Counted from the stretch's first letter, positions 7,557 to 16,336 are shown. The stretch is DNA of 64,000 nucleotides from Nocardia nova NBRC 15556 (GCF_001613005.1 NZ_BDBN01000010.1:1-64000); one strand, 5' to 3'. Program-made: numbers and translations. Notes: generated by a model not told the origin, from the sequence alone.

Positions 7557-10259
7557 TCACGCCGCCTCCAGGGTGCGGCGGGCGTAGGCGCGGACGTCGG
7601 CGTCGGTATCCGCGAGTACCACCTGGAGGGCGGTTCGGACGGCCGCGTGGTCGGGCCAATGCGAGAGGGTCAGGACGGCGGCTTTGCGGACGTCCGGATG
7701 AGGGTCGGTCAAGGCGGATTCCAGCGCCTCGGACGCGGCGTGCGGGCCCAGTCCGGCCCAGCCGCGGGCGCCGCCCTCGCGCACCTGCCAGGCCGAATCC
7801 TTCAGCGCCGCGGTCAGAATCGCCGCATCGGACGAATCGCCGAGCCGCGCCAGGGCGGCGAGGGCGGCGGCGCGGACCAGGGGATCCCGGTCGTCGACCA
7901 GGGCACGGATCGTGTCGGCGCCGCCGGCGCCGACCTCGGCCAGGCCGCGGGCGACGGCCACCCGGACCTCCCGGTTCTCGTCGAACGCGGCGGCGGTGAG
8001 GGCCGACCAGTCGTCGAGGGAGACCAGGGCGCGCACACCTTCGATGCGCACGCGGTGGTCGCTGTCCACCACGGCCTTGCCGAACAGGTCCGCCGAGCCG
8101 CGGCGCTGGGCGCGCAGCAGATCCACCACCGCGGCTCGCACGAGCGGGTCGGACGATTCGGCGTGTGCGGTCAATTGTCCTGCGGGAGGCAGGATTTCGA
8201 TCAGCTCGCGCAGGCCGGAGACGGCAGCGGCGCGAACGCCGGCGTCGTGGTCGCCGAGCGCGGCGATCAGGGCATCGGCGAATCCGTCCGGAGTGCCCTC
8301 GGTCAGCACCGAGAGCGCGGTGGCTCGCACCCGGGGGTCGCTGTCGTCCAGATAGTCACGCAGCTCGGCGGCCGCCGGACTGTCCAGCCCGAGCAGGAGC
8401 GCGATCCGGGGTGCGGCGGAGTCGTCGGTGGGGGCGGGGATCGTGATTCCGGGACGGGGTTCGGCGCCGGTTGCCGATGCTCCGGTCCGGGGTGGGCCGG
8501 CGATCAGTTCCGGCTGCGCCACCGCGACCGGCTCGAGCTCGGCGCGAGGCAGATCCTCCCATTCCGGCACCGGCACGAAATACGGTGCGACCGGGCGCTT
8601 CAGGAATTCCATCTCGCCGTCGGCGCCCTTGCGCAGGTTCAGGTGGTAGCGCCACTCCTCGTCGTTGCGTTCGGGCAGGTCGGCGCGGTCGTGGTACAGA
8701 CCCCACCGCGATTCGGTGCGGGTCAGCGAGGACCGGGCCGCCATCTCGGCGCAGTCGCGGATGAAATCGACCTCGGCGCACCGCATCAGTTGGTGCGGGG
8801 TGTCCGCGCCCATCTCGGCGATCTCCTGCCGCATCCGCTCGAAGGTCTCCAACGCGAGCGACAGTTTGGTCTGAGTCTTCGGCGGCGCGACGTAGTCGTT
8901 GACGAAACGACGCAACTTGTATTCGACCTGCTGCTGCGGCGGGCCGTCGGGATGGCGCAGCGGACGGTAGATCAGTTCGTGCGCCGCGGCCAGCTGATCA
9001 TCCGGAAGAGTCTGCGGCGCAGGCACTTCCGTAAGCCTCGACGACGCGTGCTCGCCCGCCAGATCCCCGTAGACGAACGCCCCGATCATGTAGTTGTGCG
9101 GTACGCACGCGAGATCGCCCGCCGCGTACAACCCCGGGACCGTGGTGCGCGCGTGTTCGTCCACCCACACTCCGGAGGCAGAATGTCCACTGCACAAACC
9201 GATTTCGGAGATATGCATCTCGATGTCGTGGGTGCGGTAGTCGTGGCCGCGGTTGGCGTGGAAGGTGCCCCGGGTCGGTCGCTCGGTGGTGTGCAGGATG
9301 CCCTCGAGCGCGTCGAGCGTCTCCTCGGGCAGATGCGAGACCTTCAGATAGATGGGCCCGCGCGCGGACTCGATCTCCCGCTTCACCTCCGCCATCATCT
9401 GCCCGGACCAGTAGTCCGAGTCGACGAAACGCTCACCGGCGGCATTCACCTGATATCCGCCGAAGGGGTTCGCGACATAGGCGCAGGCCGGCCCGTTGTA
9501 GTCCTTGATCAGCGGATTGATTTGGAAGCATTCGATACCCGACAACTCCGCGCCGGCGTGATAGGCCATCGCGTACCCGTCGCCGGCGTTGGTCGGATTC
9601 TCGTAGGTGCCGTACAGATAGCCCGACGCCGGCAGCCCGAGCCGGCCGCACGGTCCGGTCGCCAGGATCACCGCCTTCGTGCCGACCGCCACGAACTCCC
9701 CGGTCCGGGTGTTGAGCGCGGCCGCACCGACCGCGCGACCGCCGTCGGTGAGGACCCGCACCGGCATGAGCCGGTTCTCGATCCGGATCCGTTCCCGCAT
9801 CTTGCGTTGCCGCAGGACGCGGTAGAGCGCCTTCTTGACGTCCTTGCCCTCCGGCATCGGCAGCACATAGGAGCCCGAGCGGTGCACGCGGCGCACCGCG
9901 TACTCGCCGTAGGCGTCCTTCTCGAACTTCACGCCGTAGCGTTCCAGCCGTTGCACCATGGCGAAACCGCGGGTCGCGGTCTGATACACGGTGCGCTGGT
10001 CGACGATTCCGTCGTTCGCGCGGGTGATCTCGGCGACGTAGTCCTCCGGCTCCGCCTTACCCGGGATGACGGCGTTGTTCACGCCGTCCATGCCCATGGC
10101 CAGCGCGCCGGAGTGACGCACGTGCGCCTTCTCCAGCAGCAGCACGTTCGCGCCGTTCTCCGCGGCGGTGAGCGCGGCCATGGTGCCGGCGGTTCCGCCG
10201 CCGATCACCAGCACATCGCAGTCCAGGCGCACGGTGTCGGACAGCTCGGGAATCTTCAT
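7557..10259 (-). CDS. AprA-like FAD-dependent reductase fused to C-terminal HEAT repeats
   Basis: A 900-residue protein from the ATG at 10259 (MKIPELSDTVRLDCDVLVIG). The first 570 residues are a fumarate reductase/AprA flavoprotein: Rossmann motif GGGTAGTMAALTAAENGA, EKAHVRHSGALAMG, ENPTNAGDGYAMAYHAGAEL, FQINPLIKDYNGPACAY, YWSGQMM, FHANRGHDY and SEIGLCSGHSASGVWV. These closely follow adenylylsulfate reductase alpha subunits rather than succinate dehydrogenase. Residues about 620-900 are roughly eight HEAT repeats of about 31 residues (DPRVRATALSVL, DAGVRAAAVSGL, NREVRVAVARGL). The gene is the last of an operon with an AprB-like ferredoxin and an ABC importer, so it probably reduces or oxidises the imported compound. 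No sulfate adenylyltransferase is nearby, so a plain APS reductase role is doubtful. Confidence 0.82.
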   Translation of the reverse strand: MKIPELSDTVRLDCDVLVIGGGTAGTMAALTAAENGANVLLLEKAHVRHSGALAMGMDGVNNAVIPGKAEPEDYVAEITRANDGIVDQRTVYQTATRGFAMVQRLERYGVKFEKDAYGEYAVRRVHRSGSYVLPMPEGKDVKKALYRVLRQRKMRERIRIENRLMPVRVLTDGGRAVGAAALNTRTGEFVAVGTKAVILATGPCGRLGLPASGYLYGTYENPTNAGDGYAMAYHAGAELSGIECFQINPLIKDYNGPACAYVANPFGGYQVNAAGERFVDSDYWSGQMMAEVKREIESARGPIYLKVSHLPEETLDALEGILHTTERPTRGTFHANRGHDYRTHDIEMHISEIGLCSGHSASGVWVDEHARTTVPGLYAAGDLACVPHNYMIGAFVYGDLAGEHASSRLTEVPAPQTLPDDQLAAAHELIYRPLRHPDGPPQQQVEYKLRRFVNDYVAPPKTQTKLSLALETFERMRQEIAEMGADTPHQLMRCAEVDFIRDCAEMAARSSLTRTESRWGLYHDRADLPERNDEEWRYHLNLRKGADGEMEFLKRPVAPYFVPVPEWEDLPRAELEPVAVAQPELIAGPPRTGASATGAEPRPGITIPAPTDDSAAPRIALLLGLDSPAAAELRDYLDDSDPRVRATALSVLTEGTPDGFADALIAALGDHDAGVRAAAVSGLRELIEILPPAGQLTAHAESSDPLVRAAVVDLLRAQRRGSADLFGKAVVDSDHRVRIEGVRALVSLDDWSALTAAAFDENREVRVAVARGLAEVGAGGADTIRALVDDRDPLVRAAALAALARLGDSSDAAILTAALKDSAWQVREGGARGWAGLGPHAASEALESALTDPHPDVRKAAVLTLSHWPDHAAVRTALQVVLADTDADVRAYARRTLEAA

Positions 10260-10294
10260 CAGCGCACTCCAGGGAGGTGAATAGTCGGGGCGGC

Positions 10295-11050
10295 TCAGGC
10301 AGCGGCCGACCGCGGCGAACGATTGAGAGCGGCAAGGATTTCGGCACGCTCGGCACTGCGATCGACGTCCTTGCCGCGCGGGTTCGGCACCGCGATCAGC
10401 GAATGCAGGGCACGGTCGGTGCCGCCGAGCACCGCGACCCGGTCCCCGAGGGTCAGCGCCTCGTCCACGTCGTGGGTGACGAAGACGACCGTGGCGGGAT
10501 GGGTCTGCCAGGTTTGAATCAGAAGTCGTTGCATGGTCATTCGCGTCGGAGTGTCCAGAGCGCCGAACGGCTCGTCCATCAGTACCGCGCGCGGCGCCCC
10601 GGCCAGCCCGCGCGCGAGTTGTACGCGCTGGCGCATACCGCCCGAGAGGCTCTTGGGCAGATAGTCGCCGAAACCGGTGAGCCCGACCTCCTCGATCCAG
10701 CGCTCGGCCTGCGCTCGACGGGTAGCCCGCGGCTCCCCGCGCAACTTCAACGCCAGCTCGATATTGGAACGCACAGTGCGCCAGGGCAACAGCGCATTGT
10801 CCTGAAACACCATCGCCCGATCGCGGGAGGGCCCGGTGATCGCGTCGCCGTCCGCGAGCGCGCGTCCGGAGCGGGGCGGCAGCAGGCCGGCCAGAGCGCG
10901 CAGCACCGTGGATTTCCCGCATCCGGACGGCCCGGTCAGGACGAGGATCTCGCCCGCGCGGATATCGAGTGTCAGCCCGTCCAGCACAGGTGCGCCACCG
11001 TAGCGAAGGTCCACCCGATCGAGTCGCAAACCCATTGCGCTCGAGCTCAT
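10295..11050 (-). CDS. ABC importer ATPase, SsuB/TauB type
   Basis: A 251-residue ATPase from the ATG at 11050, which overlaps the permease stop as ATGA. Walker A is GPSGCGKST, the signature is LSGGMRQRVQLARGL, Walker B is RAVLMDEPFGALD, and the H-loop is FVTHDVDEAL. Q-loop VFQDNALLPWRTVRSN matches nitrate/sulfonate/taurine importers. It energises uptake through the permease encoded just upstream. The remainder of the longer frame beyond 11050 reads out-of-frame permease sequence and was discarded. Confidence 0.9.
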   Translation of the reverse strand: MSSSAMGLRLDRVDLRYGGAPVLDGLTLDIRAGEILVLTGPSGCGKSTVLRALAGLLPPRSGRALADGDAITGPSRDRAMVFQDNALLPWRTVRSNIELALKLRGEPRATRRAQAERWIEEVGLTGFGDYLPKSLSGGMRQRVQLARGLAGAPRAVLMDEPFGALDTPTRMTMQRLLIQTWQTHPATVVFVTHDVDEALTLGDRVAVLGGTDRALHSLIAVPNPRGKDVDRSAERAEILAALNRSPRSAAA

Positions 11051-11919
11051 TTCGTCACCTCCCCGGCACGTGGCAGCCAGCGGGTGGCGCGCCGTCCCAG
11101 CAATTCGATGGCCGCCGAGGTGGCGAAGCCCAGCACGCCGATGGTGATGATGCCGACGAACACACCGGGATAGTCGACGATCGTGTATGCCTGCCAGGTG
11201 CGGTAGCCGATGCCGAGGCGCCCGGAGATCATCTCGGCCGAAACCACACAGATCCACGCGACGCCGATCCCGACCGACAGCCCGCTGAACACGCCCGGCA
11301 GGCTGCCCGGCAACACCACCCGCACCAGCACGTCCCAGCGGTTACCGCCCAGCGTGCGCACCGATTCCTCCCAGATGGTCGGCAGTGCCCGCACCGCGTG
11401 CCGGGTGCTCACCATGATCGGGAAGTAGGCGGCGAGGAAGGTGATGAACACGATGCCGGCCTCGTCGGTGGGAAACAGCAGGATGGCCACCGGCACGATC
11501 GCGACCGCCGGAATCGGGCGGGCCAACTCGGTCAGCGGTCCGAAGATGTCGGCGAACCAGCGTGAACGCCCCAGTGCCACCCCGGTCGCGACACCGATCA
11601 CCGCGGCCAGCCCGAAGCCGCTGAGAATGCGGATCAATGATTGGCCGAGGTCCAGCCAGAAGGTGTCGGTCTGCACCTGTACCCGCAGCCGGTGCAGGAT
11701 CTGGGTGACCGTCGGCAGCGTATCGAAGCGAACCCACAGCCGAAGATGGTTGGCGGTCAGCACTTGCCAGGCGATCAGCGCGATGACGATGGAGGCCACC
11801 CGAACCAGCCGCGAGCCCCACAACCCTGCGGTGCCGTGGTGTCCGGCGGGCGCAGTGGTTTCCCGTGCCGCGGTGATGTCCGGAGCGCCGGCGTCGACCG
11901 GGATGGTGGTGGCGCTCAC
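11047..11919 (-). CDS. ABC importer permease, SsuC/TauC type
   Basis: A 290-residue membrane protein with about six hydrophobic segments after a cytoplasmic N terminus. The EAA loop is EESVRTLGGNRWDVLVRVVLPGSLP, here with the conserved G and the LP end, as in taurine/sulfonate/nitrate permeases. The GTG start overlaps the binding-protein stop as GTGA, and the end overlaps the ATPase start as ATGA, so the three transporter genes are translated as a unit. Confidence 0.9.
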   Translation of the reverse strand: MSATTIPVDAGAPDITAARETTAPAGHHGTAGLWGSRLVRVASIVIALIAWQVLTANHLRLWVRFDTLPTVTQILHRLRVQVQTDTFWLDLGQSLIRILSGFGLAAVIGVATGVALGRSRWFADIFGPLTELARPIPAVAIVPVAILLFPTDEAGIVFITFLAAYFPIMVSTRHAVRALPTIWEESVRTLGGNRWDVLVRVVLPGSLPGVFSGLSVGIGVAWICVVSAEMISGRLGIGYRTWQAYTIVDYPGVFVGIITIGVLGFATSAAIELLGRRATRWLPRAGEVTK

Positions 11920-13343
11920 GACCGCACCTCACCGATGGCCTGGTCGTAACTCACCGCGACCGCACCGGGGTGGCGGGCCTGATACCGCTGCACCGCGCCG
12001 GGGGTGATGAAGGGCAGGTAGGTATCGCCCTCGCGCACCCACTGCGCCTTGTCCGCGAACCAGCGAGTGCCGAGTTCCGCATCCGGCACGTAGGCGGCGC
12101 GGATCTTCTTCCCCTGCGCCCGTGCGGCTTTCACCGCGCGCAGCAGGTCGGTGGGGTTGCCCGCGGGCTGTGCGGCAGCCTGGCCGTCGAACCAGATCTC
12201 GCCGGCGAGGGCCGCATCGGAGACCGGTTTACCGGTGCTCGGGTCGGTGCCCGTGATCGGCGCGGGATCGGCGAAGTTCGCTACGGCCGCCTCGTAATTC
12301 ACACCGCGTTCGGCGAAGGCTTTCCGCAATGGGGCGTCGTCGACGAATTTGTCGATATCGAAATCGGCGAAGTCGCCGATCGACTTCAGATACGGAACAT
12401 CACCCTTGAACGCCTGGACGAGCTGCGGCTTCAGGGGCGTGTCGAACGAGGTTCCCCCGGGTCCGTTGTAGAGGTAGACGACCTCCGCCGGCAGTCCGGA
12501 GTTGTCAGCGACCAGCTGCGCGGCTTCGAGCGGTTTCGCGTGCAGGAAATCGGTGGCGTCAAGTTGCGCCTGCAGGAATGCATCGAGCACCTCGGGATGG
12601 GATTTCGAATAATCACGACGTGCCACCACACCGTGGAATGTCGGCACGTTCAACTCGGCGCCATCGTAGAGCAGCTTGGCCTTGTCCTGGAAAACGAGCA
12701 GGCCGGGCCATGCCACGAATTGCGAAAGCGCCTGCACCTGGCCGGATTCCAATGCGGACGCGCCGATCTGCGGCTGCTGGTTGAGCACGTCCACACCGTG
12801 CGCGGGGTCGATGTTCGCGCGGCTCAGAGCCTGGCGCAGAGTGCCGTCACCGGCGGAGCCGACGCTCGCGGACACCTTCTTGCCCGCCAGATCCGACAGC
12901 GACATCGCCGTCGAATTCGGCGCGGTGACAACCATATTCAGGGAACCCCGCGGCTGGTAGCCGGTGATCGAGACCAATTCGGTGGCCGAACGCTCACTGG
13001 CGGAGGTTCGGGAACCGTTGATCAGCAGGGGGTAATCGCCCATCGAGCCGATATCGATCTTCTCCGCGATCATCTGCGCGGTGATCGGCGCGCCGGTGTC
13101 GTAGTCCTGCCATTCGACCTGATATTTCGGGCCGCCCTTCGCGGTCAGGCCGTTCAGGCGATTCTCCAGGAAACCCTTGGCGCGCAGCAGCGTTCCGGCG
13201 GTGACGGTATTGATGGTCTTGGACTGATAGCCGACGACCACCCGGACGGTGTCCCCGGATCCGGTCTGCTCGAGCGAGCATCCGGCGGCCAGGGTGGCGA
13301 TCAGGGCGGCGGCGGCCAGTATGCGGCCACGACGGTACTTCAT
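11916..13343 (-). CDS. Lipoprotein substrate-binding protein of the importer, with extra C-terminal domain
   Basis: A 475-residue protein from the ATG at 13343. The lipobox LAAGC puts the lipidated Cys at residue 22. Residues about 30-380 follow the SsuA/TauA/NMT1-like family (VVVGYQSKTINTVTAGTLL, DIGSMGDYPLLING, LAGKKVSASVGSAGDGTLRQ), which bind sulfonates, nitrate or pyrimidines. About 90 further residues at the C terminus (AAYVPDAELGTRWFADKAQW onward, with TYLPFITPGAVQRYQARHPG) are beyond the usual length of about 320-340. They vaguely resemble the NosL fold of copper-binding lipoproteins; that is inference. The ligand cannot be read from sequence. Confidence 0.85.
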   Translation of the reverse strand: MKYRRGRILAAAALIATLAAGCSLEQTGSGDTVRVVVGYQSKTINTVTAGTLLRAKGFLENRLNGLTAKGGPKYQVEWQDYDTGAPITAQMIAEKIDIGSMGDYPLLINGSRTSASERSATELVSITGYQPRGSLNMVVTAPNSTAMSLSDLAGKKVSASVGSAGDGTLRQALSRANIDPAHGVDVLNQQPQIGASALESGQVQALSQFVAWPGLLVFQDKAKLLYDGAELNVPTFHGVVARRDYSKSHPEVLDAFLQAQLDATDFLHAKPLEAAQLVADNSGLPAEVVYLYNGPGGTSFDTPLKPQLVQAFKGDVPYLKSIGDFADFDIDKFVDDAPLRKAFAERGVNYEAAVANFADPAPITGTDPSTGKPVSDAALAGEIWFDGQAAAQPAGNPTDLLRAVKAARAQGKKIRAAYVPDAELGTRWFADKAQWVREGDTYLPFITPGAVQRYQARHPGAVAVSYDQAIGEVRS

Positions 13344-13398
13344 GGTATTTCCTCGAAATCGGGCCGAGGGCGGCCACTGAAAGATTCCGCTGCGCGAT

Positions 13399-13626
13399 TC
13401 AGCGCAGCAGATACGGCATATTGACGGTGACGGCGCCGGTGGGACAGCGCGCCGCGCACGGCCCGCAGTACCAGCACTCGTCGACGTGCATGAACGCCTT
13501 GCCGTTGTCCGGATTGATCGCCAGCGAATCCAGCGGGCAGATCTCCACACACAGCGTGCATCCCTCGATGCACAGCGATTCGTCGATGGTTACCGGGACA
13601 TCAGCCCGCTGATTGACCGACGCCAT
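13399..13626 (-). CDS. Two-cluster 4Fe-4S ferredoxin, AprB-like
   Basis: A 75-residue protein (MASVNQRADVPVTIDESLCI). It has two cysteine sets: CIEGCTLCVEICP (C-x3-C-x2-C-x3-CP) and CWYCGPCAARCP (C-x2-C-x2-C-x3-CP), enough for two [4Fe-4S] clusters. The x3 spacing in the first set and the CWYCGPC block resemble the ferredoxin part of adenylylsulfate reductase beta subunits. It probably passes electrons to or from the AprA-like flavoprotein of the same operon. Its start lies 26 bp inside the end of the GntR gene. Confidence 0.88.
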   Translation of the reverse strand: MASVNQRADVPVTIDESLCIEGCTLCVEICPLDSLAINPDNGKAFMHVDECWYCGPCAARCPTGAVTVNMPYLLR

Positions 13627-14461
13627 GGCGGCTCAGCCTCCAATCGTTGCTTTCCGTGGTGCGAATCAGGCTGTCGCGCAGGGTGATCCGATCACCACGC
13701 ATGCGTATGTACTCGAGATCCACCGGGCGCCCGTCGGCGAGATAGGTGAGACGTTCCAGCAGCAGCAGTGCGCTGCCCTCGGGGGCCTGCAGGGTGGCGG
13801 CGCTGTGGATGTCGGCGGTGATGGCCTCCACCGCCAGATCGGCCGAACCGAGCGACTGGCCGCTGATCTGTTCGATGAGCCCGAAGATGTCCTCCGACCG
13901 CAGATCGCAGTCGAGTACCCGCTCGCCGATGTCCGGCGCCAGATAGGTGTGGTCCAGGCTGAGAGGCAGATCACCCAGGTAGCGCAGCCGCTCCAGGTAG
14001 ACCGCGGATTCGCCGGGCGCCAGGCCGAGCCGGTTGGCAACCGCGGGCGGTGGCGTGAGGCGCACCGCCGCGCGCACCTCGTTGCGCACCTCGCCGTGCC
14101 CGCGCAGCGTTTCCTTCAGGCCGCGCAGGCTGTCCAGGCCGTGATCGTATTTGCGTTGCGCCACATAGGTTCCCACTCGCGGGACACGGCCGATGAGGCC
14201 CTCGTCGCGCAGCAGTGCCAGTGCCTCGCGCACCGCGTTGCGGGAGACGGCGAATTCCGCGGCGAGTTCGGATTCGGTGGGCAGCGGGTCGCAGCACTGG
14301 CCGGTGTGGATCTGCTGACGCAGCACATCGGCCACCTGTCGGGCCCGATCCGCCTTGCGGATGGTGCGGGCGCCGGCTGCCGCCGTAGTCTCCGCCCCGG
14401 AAGCCGGGTGGTCGGCAGCGGACCCGTGCTGCTGACGCAGGGGTACCGGATCGGCCGTCAT
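13601..14461 (-). CDS. GntR/HutC-family transcriptional regulator (UTRA)
   Basis: A 286-residue regulator from the ATG at 14461, which follows AGGAGGTGGAG. Residues about 35-110 form the winged helix (RARQVADVLRQQI, ESELAAEFAVSRNAVREALA, GLIGRVPRVGTYVAQ). Residues about 125-275 form the UTRA ligand-binding domain (YLERLRYLGDLPLSLDHTYL, ALLLLERLTYLADGRPVDLE). Being first in the operon and overlapping the ferredoxin gene by 26 bp, it most likely controls the importer and redox genes in response to the imported compound. A GGTCAC/GTGACC palindrome at 14752-14767 is a candidate site. Confidence 0.88.
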   Translation of the reverse strand: MTADPVPLRQQHGSAADHPASGAETTAAAGARTIRKADRARQVADVLRQQIHTGQCCDPLPTESELAAEFAVSRNAVREALALLRDEGLIGRVPRVGTYVAQRKYDHGLDSLRGLKETLRGHGEVRNEVRAAVRLTPPPAVANRLGLAPGESAVYLERLRYLGDLPLSLDHTYLAPDIGERVLDCDLRSEDIFGLIEQISGQSLGSADLAVEAITADIHSAATLQAPEGSALLLLERLTYLADGRPVDLEYIRMRGDRITLRDSLIRTTESNDWRLSRHGVGQSAG

Positions 14462-14934
14462 CTCCACCTCCTCACGCTTGTGACCTGCGGTTTCCGAGCG
14501 TAACGGCGGGGCCCGGGCGGGAGCGCCGGCCGCATGGGCGGCGCCGGCCGGGCGTGCGGTTATCCGCCGCCCGCCCGAGCGTCGGACCTGCTGAAATCCG
14601 GGCGATCGAAGGTAATGCGCCACCTGCGGCGATGCGGGCCCGCATTCGAATCAGTGTGAGCGCAATATGTGCCGTGACCGTTCGCTGGCGCGGCGCGGAA
14701 TCGGGGTGTTACCGTTTTCCACATGTCCACCAGCCGTTCGAACCGCGCACGGGTCACCTATGTGACCGTGGCGCTCGGTGTGCGGCTGCCGCGGCAGCGG
14801 GAACTGTGTTGTTCCCGGCCGCGCAGCTGAGACCGCTCCAGTCGTCCGTCTGTCGACCCTTTTCGGGCCCTTCTCGCTGCCTTGTTGCCGATGTAGTCGT
14901 CTCTTCACGAGACTTTCGACAAGGACTTCGCCCC
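14462..14934. promoter_or_regulatory. Divergent intergenic region between GntR and ROK regulators, with three dyads
   Basis: This 473-bp stretch has no convincing gene. It contains three inverted repeats: GGTCAC-N4-GTGACC at 14752-14767, the perfect 14-mer GCTGCCGCGGCAGC at 14785-14798, and CGGGAAC-N6-GTTCCCG at 14798-14817. The cluster suggests control sites for one or both divergent regulators. Which protein binds which dyad cannot be told. Confidence 0.45.
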
Positions 14935-16215
14935 ATGACGAGCCCCATCCTCGAACGACAGTCTTCCCCTTCTCGTCCGCGGCCGGTACGCAGTGTGCCG
15001 CGGCCGGTGGTGCCGCCGGAATTGCGGATCACCGACAACCCGGCGGCCGCTGTGCTGCGTGCCGCCACCCGCGGACCCATCTTCCGCGACAACGCCGCTC
15101 AGACAACCGGTTTGAGCATCGCCACCGTGAATCGGCAAGTGTCGGCGCTACTTTCGTCCGGACTGTTGCGAGAGCGCGCCGACCTCACCGCATCCGGTGC
15201 GGTCGGACGCCCGCGCGTGCCGTTCGAGGTCGATACCGACCGCTTCGCCACACTGGGCGTCCATATCGGTGCGAATCTCACCCGGATCGTGGCCGCCGAT
15301 CTGTCCGGCCGCATTCTCGGCGGGTTGGAGATCGCCACCCCGCAGGCCGCGCAGGAGGCGGCCATCACCATCATCGCGCGCAGCGCCAAGGCCTTCCTGG
15401 ACCGATTACCGCGGCGCCGGCCGTTGTGGGTCGGTGTGGCGCTGGCCGGACGGGTCGATCCCGTCGCCGGCGTCGTGGATCATCCCCGCCTGGATTGGCA
15501 GTCGGCGCCGGTCGGCCCGATCTTCGCCACCGTGCTGGACCTGCCGGTTTCGGTCGCCGCCCACGTGGAGGCGATGGCCGCGGCCGAACTGCTGCTCACC
15601 ACCGGTGCGCCGGATCGTCCCGGCGCCCAGGACCGGCCCGGCAGCAGCCTCTACATCTACGGCCGGGAGACGGTCGGTGTCGCGGTCACGCTGCACGATC
15701 GCGTCTATACCCCGGCGAACGGCCCGGGTTCGATCGCGCATCTGCCGACCGGATCCGATATCGATTGCTCGTGCGGCCGGCGGGGCTGCTTGGAAGCCAC
15801 GGTCGGCGAGGCGGGCGTGCTGGCTCGCGCCGTGCGCGCCGGCATCGTGCCGAAGCGGGAGGCGCCGCGGAAACCGGTGATCGCCGAGCTGTACCGTGCC
15901 GCCGAACAGGGTTCCGTCCCGGCTCGCGACATGCTGTTCGAGCGGGCCGAAATCCTCGGCAACACCGCGGCTCTGGTGCGCGACATGTTCAATCCCGATC
16001 GGGTGGTGCTGGGCGGACAGGCCTTCACCGGTTACCGGCCGGGACTCGAACGAGTCGTGCAGGCCTTCGGTCGCGCCACCACTCTCGCCCCGGCGGATCT
16101 GCGGATCAGCCGATTCGGCGGGCGGGTTCAGGAGCATGCCGCGGCCGTCACCTCACTCAGCGTCTGCTACGCCGATCCGCTGTCGGCGCTGCGCCGGGCA
16201 ACGCGCTCGCGCTGA
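14935..16215 (+). CDS. ROK-family transcriptional regulator
   Basis: A 426-residue protein; the ATG at 14935 (MTSPILERQSS) was chosen because upstream codons lack family character. Residues about 40-100 form a winged helix (GPIFRDNAAQTTGLSIATVN, LSSGLLRERA). The rest is the ROK sugar-kinase-like fold: GVHIGANLTRIVAADLSG, GVALAGRVDPVAG and the zinc motif CSCGRRGCLEATVG. It resembles the ROK regulators of mycobacteria (Rv0485 type). The ligand is unknown; the kinase ATP loop looks degenerate, as in regulatory members. The stop codon lies inside a 21-bp tandem repeat. Confidence 0.85.
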   Translation: MTSPILERQSSPSRPRPVRSVPRPVVPPELRITDNPAAAVLRAATRGPIFRDNAAQTTGLSIATVNRQVSALLSSGLLRERADLTASGAVGRPRVPFEVDTDRFATLGVHIGANLTRIVAADLSGRILGGLEIATPQAAQEAAITIIARSAKAFLDRLPRRRPLWVGVALAGRVDPVAGVVDHPRLDWQSAPVGPIFATVLDLPVSVAAHVEAMAAAELLLTTGAPDRPGAQDRPGSSLYIYGRETVGVAVTLHDRVYTPANGPGSIAHLPTGSDIDCSCGRRGCLEATVGEAGVLARAVRAGIVPKREAPRKPVIAELYRAAEQGSVPARDMLFERAEILGNTAALVRDMFNPDRVVLGGQAFTGYRPGLERVVQAFGRATTLAPADLRISRFGGRVQEHAAAVTSLSVCYADPLSALRRATRSR

Positions 16216-16258
16216 GGACCCGGGCGCTCGCGCTGAGGACCCGGGCGCTCGCGCTGAG
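16204..16258. repeat. 21-bp tandem repeat straddling the ROK gene stop
   Basis: About 2.6 copies of a 21-bp unit (core CGCTCGCGCTGAGGACCCGG) start inside the last codons of the ROK gene. The period is a multiple of three, so each copy places a TGA in the same frame, giving three consecutive in-frame stops at 16213, 16234 and 16255. Confidence 0.85.
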
Positions 16259-16336
16259 CAGACGAGCGGCGGCCGAGTCCACGAGCGAAGACTCGGCGGC
16301 CGGGGCGGGTCCACCGTCCCGGCCGTGGCTGTGGCC

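Noticed and set aside
7290..10280. 996-codon plus-strand ORF
   Set aside because: It is the antisense of the AprA-like gene; its composition (Gly/Arg/Val runs) is that of a GC-rich shadow frame.
14798..14817. LexA (SOS) box
   Set aside because: GAAC and GTTC are present but spaced 6 bp, not the 4 bp of the actinobacterial SOS box, and the neighbours are not repair genes.
16204..16258. CRISPR array
   Set aside because: The repeat is head-to-tail without spacers and only about 2.6 copies.
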